Of a stretch of DNA of 6,159 nt, positions 5,730 to 6,159 are shown in pieces. The notes under the pieces were generated by a model. That model was not told the origin of the DNA. It did no database searches and saw only the letters and a list, made by a program, of their open reading frames with translations. The stretch's first letter is position 1, and the number at the start of each line of letters is the position of its first letter. Position numbers and translations under genes: made by a program. Source of the DNA: Actinomycetes bacterium (GTDB lineage Bacteria; Actinomycetota; Actinomycetes; Actinomycetales; Microbacteriaceae); the NCBI GenBank assembly GCA_021793715.1, contig JAJYSF010000058.1:1-6159 (forward strand), written 5' to 3'.

Positions 5730-5777
5730 GTGGCGTGGCGCACCCGCGTCCGCGCTCAGTGGCCATACGGTCGATGA
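5730..5777 (+). CDS. Possible 15-codon leader ORF before the exonuclease gene
   Basis: A GTG at 5730, 8 nt after the plus-strand TAGGGT, opens a 15-residue frame (MAWRTRVRAQWPYGR) that stops at TGA 5775-5777. The stop overlaps an ATG at 5774 in the exonuclease frame as ATGA, the arrangement typical of translational coupling. The peptide is too short to judge by composition and may be chance. If TACGGT at 5766 is the true exonuclease promoter, this frame would not be on that transcript. Confidence 0.18.
   Translation: MAWRTRVRAQWPYGR
5766..5771 (+). promoter_or_regulatory. Putative -10 element (TACGGT) of the exonuclease gene
   Basis: TACGGT ends 8 nt before the ATG at 5780 and only 2 nt before the ATG at 5774. 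The spacing favours 5780 as a leaderless start. No -35 is recognisable. Confidence 0.42.
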
Positions 5778-5779
5778 GT

Positions 5780-6159
5780 ATGAAGACGTCGTGGCCCGAT
5801 CCCCCGCCGCTCTTCGCCGTGGAGGATCTCGATCATCCAGGCGAGAAGGATTCGTGGGTGCCACGTCGCCCGCGCCAGCAGGCGGCGGCGCGTCGCCGGT
5901 CCAGCGCCGAGCCGCACGAGGCGCTGATCGACGTCGACGGCCGCCTGATGATGGACTCACCCGAGGAGCTGCGCATGGCATTCGACGACATCACGGCGCG
6001 GTTTCCGGATGAAGGAAGCGGTGCGCTCTTCACGCGCGTCGGTGTCTTCGACCTCGAGACGACCGGCATCGATGTCGCGAACGACCGCATCGTGACGGCA
6101 TTCGTGGGCGTCCTCGACGCGTCCGGCGAGGTCATCGAGTCGCACTCCTGGCTCGAGAT
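5780..6159 (+). CDS. DnaQ-like (DEDD) 3'-5' exonuclease, C-terminus beyond window
   Basis: The frame runs unbroken to the right edge and encodes the start of an RNase T/DnaQ-type exonuclease domain. VGVFDLETTGID is the ExoI motif, with the metal-binding pair Asp91 and Glu93 counted from ATG 5780. It is followed by the typical NDRIVTAFVGVLD strand. The ExoII and ExoIII motifs lie beyond the window, so activity cannot be confirmed. About 86 residues precede the domain, including a proline-rich opening and a basic patch RRPRQQAAARRR. Codon third positions there are G/C-rich, as in a real gene. Possible starts are ATG 5774, ATG 5780 (chosen, because TACGGT ends 8 nt upstream) and ATG 5975, which has GAGGAG 6 nt upstream and would leave only a short lead-in to the domain. 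Proofreading, repair or RNA processing roles are all possible for this family. Confidence 0.85.
   Translation, partial: MKTSWPDPPPLFAVEDLDHPGEKDSWVPRRPRQQAAARRRSSAEPHEALIDVDGRLMMDSPEELRMAFDDITARFPDEGSGALFTRVGVFDLETTGIDVANDRIVTAFVGVLDASGEVIESHSWLE

Noticed and set aside
4875..5777. A 300-codon open frame on the plus strand antisense to the alpha/beta hydrolase
   Set aside because: The minus strand has a complete Ser-Asp-His hydrolase. The antisense product is Asp/Arg/Val-rich with no domain. Only its last 15 codons (5730-5777) are kept, as a speculative leader ORF.
1..6159. A new multi-gene defence or biosynthetic system built from the helicase, sirtuin, methyltransferase and exonuclease
   Set aside because: The genes alternate strands, have separate promoters, show uniform composition and look like housekeeping families; nothing ties them into one module.

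Overview
The window is GC-rich and tightly packed, and five of eight gene starts are GTG. Gene content (class II sirtuin, TrmH-family methyltransferase, conserved SF2 helicase, Lrp-type regulator, DnaQ-like exonuclease) and protein sequence style suggest a chromosomal segment of a high-GC actinobacterium, most likely Microbacteriaceae (Microbacterium or a relative). The taxonomic call is inference from remembered family resemblance. No mobile element, tRNA, rRNA, CRISPR array or phage gene is visible, and this looks like ordinary core or near-core chromosome.

Layout. A minus-strand SF2 helicase (1-1110) runs off the left edge. After a 108-bp divergent gap comes a plus-strand SGNH/GDSL hydrolase (1219-2019). 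It overlaps tail-to-tail by 8 bp with a minus-strand TrmH-family RNA 2'-O-methyltransferase (2012-2824). Only 23 bp separate the methyltransferase start from that of a divergent SIRT4-like sirtuin (2848-3678). A histidine phosphatase (3689-4258) and an Lrp/AsnC regulator (4358-4834) follow on the plus strand. The regulator overlaps tail-to-tail by 32 bp with a minus-strand alpha/beta hydrolase (4803-5705). A DnaQ-like 3'-5' exonuclease (from about 5780) diverges from the hydrolase and runs off the right edge.

The genes do not form one obvious pathway. They are a mosaic of single-gene units: helicase and exonuclease point to DNA metabolism, the methyltransferase to RNA modification, the sirtuin to NAD-dependent deacylation, and the rest are general hydrolases and a regulator. 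Every intergenic gap holds start-proximal promoter elements.

The most notable signal is regulatory. Seven of the eight genes have a TANNNT -10-like hexamer ending 6-8 nt before the preferred start codon, the geometry expected for leaderless mRNAs. Only the SGNH hydrolase has a clear Shine-Dalgarno sequence. In two divergent gaps, -10 elements on opposite strands share the same central TA, suggesting compact bidirectional promoters. I found no convincing evidence of a new multi-gene system.
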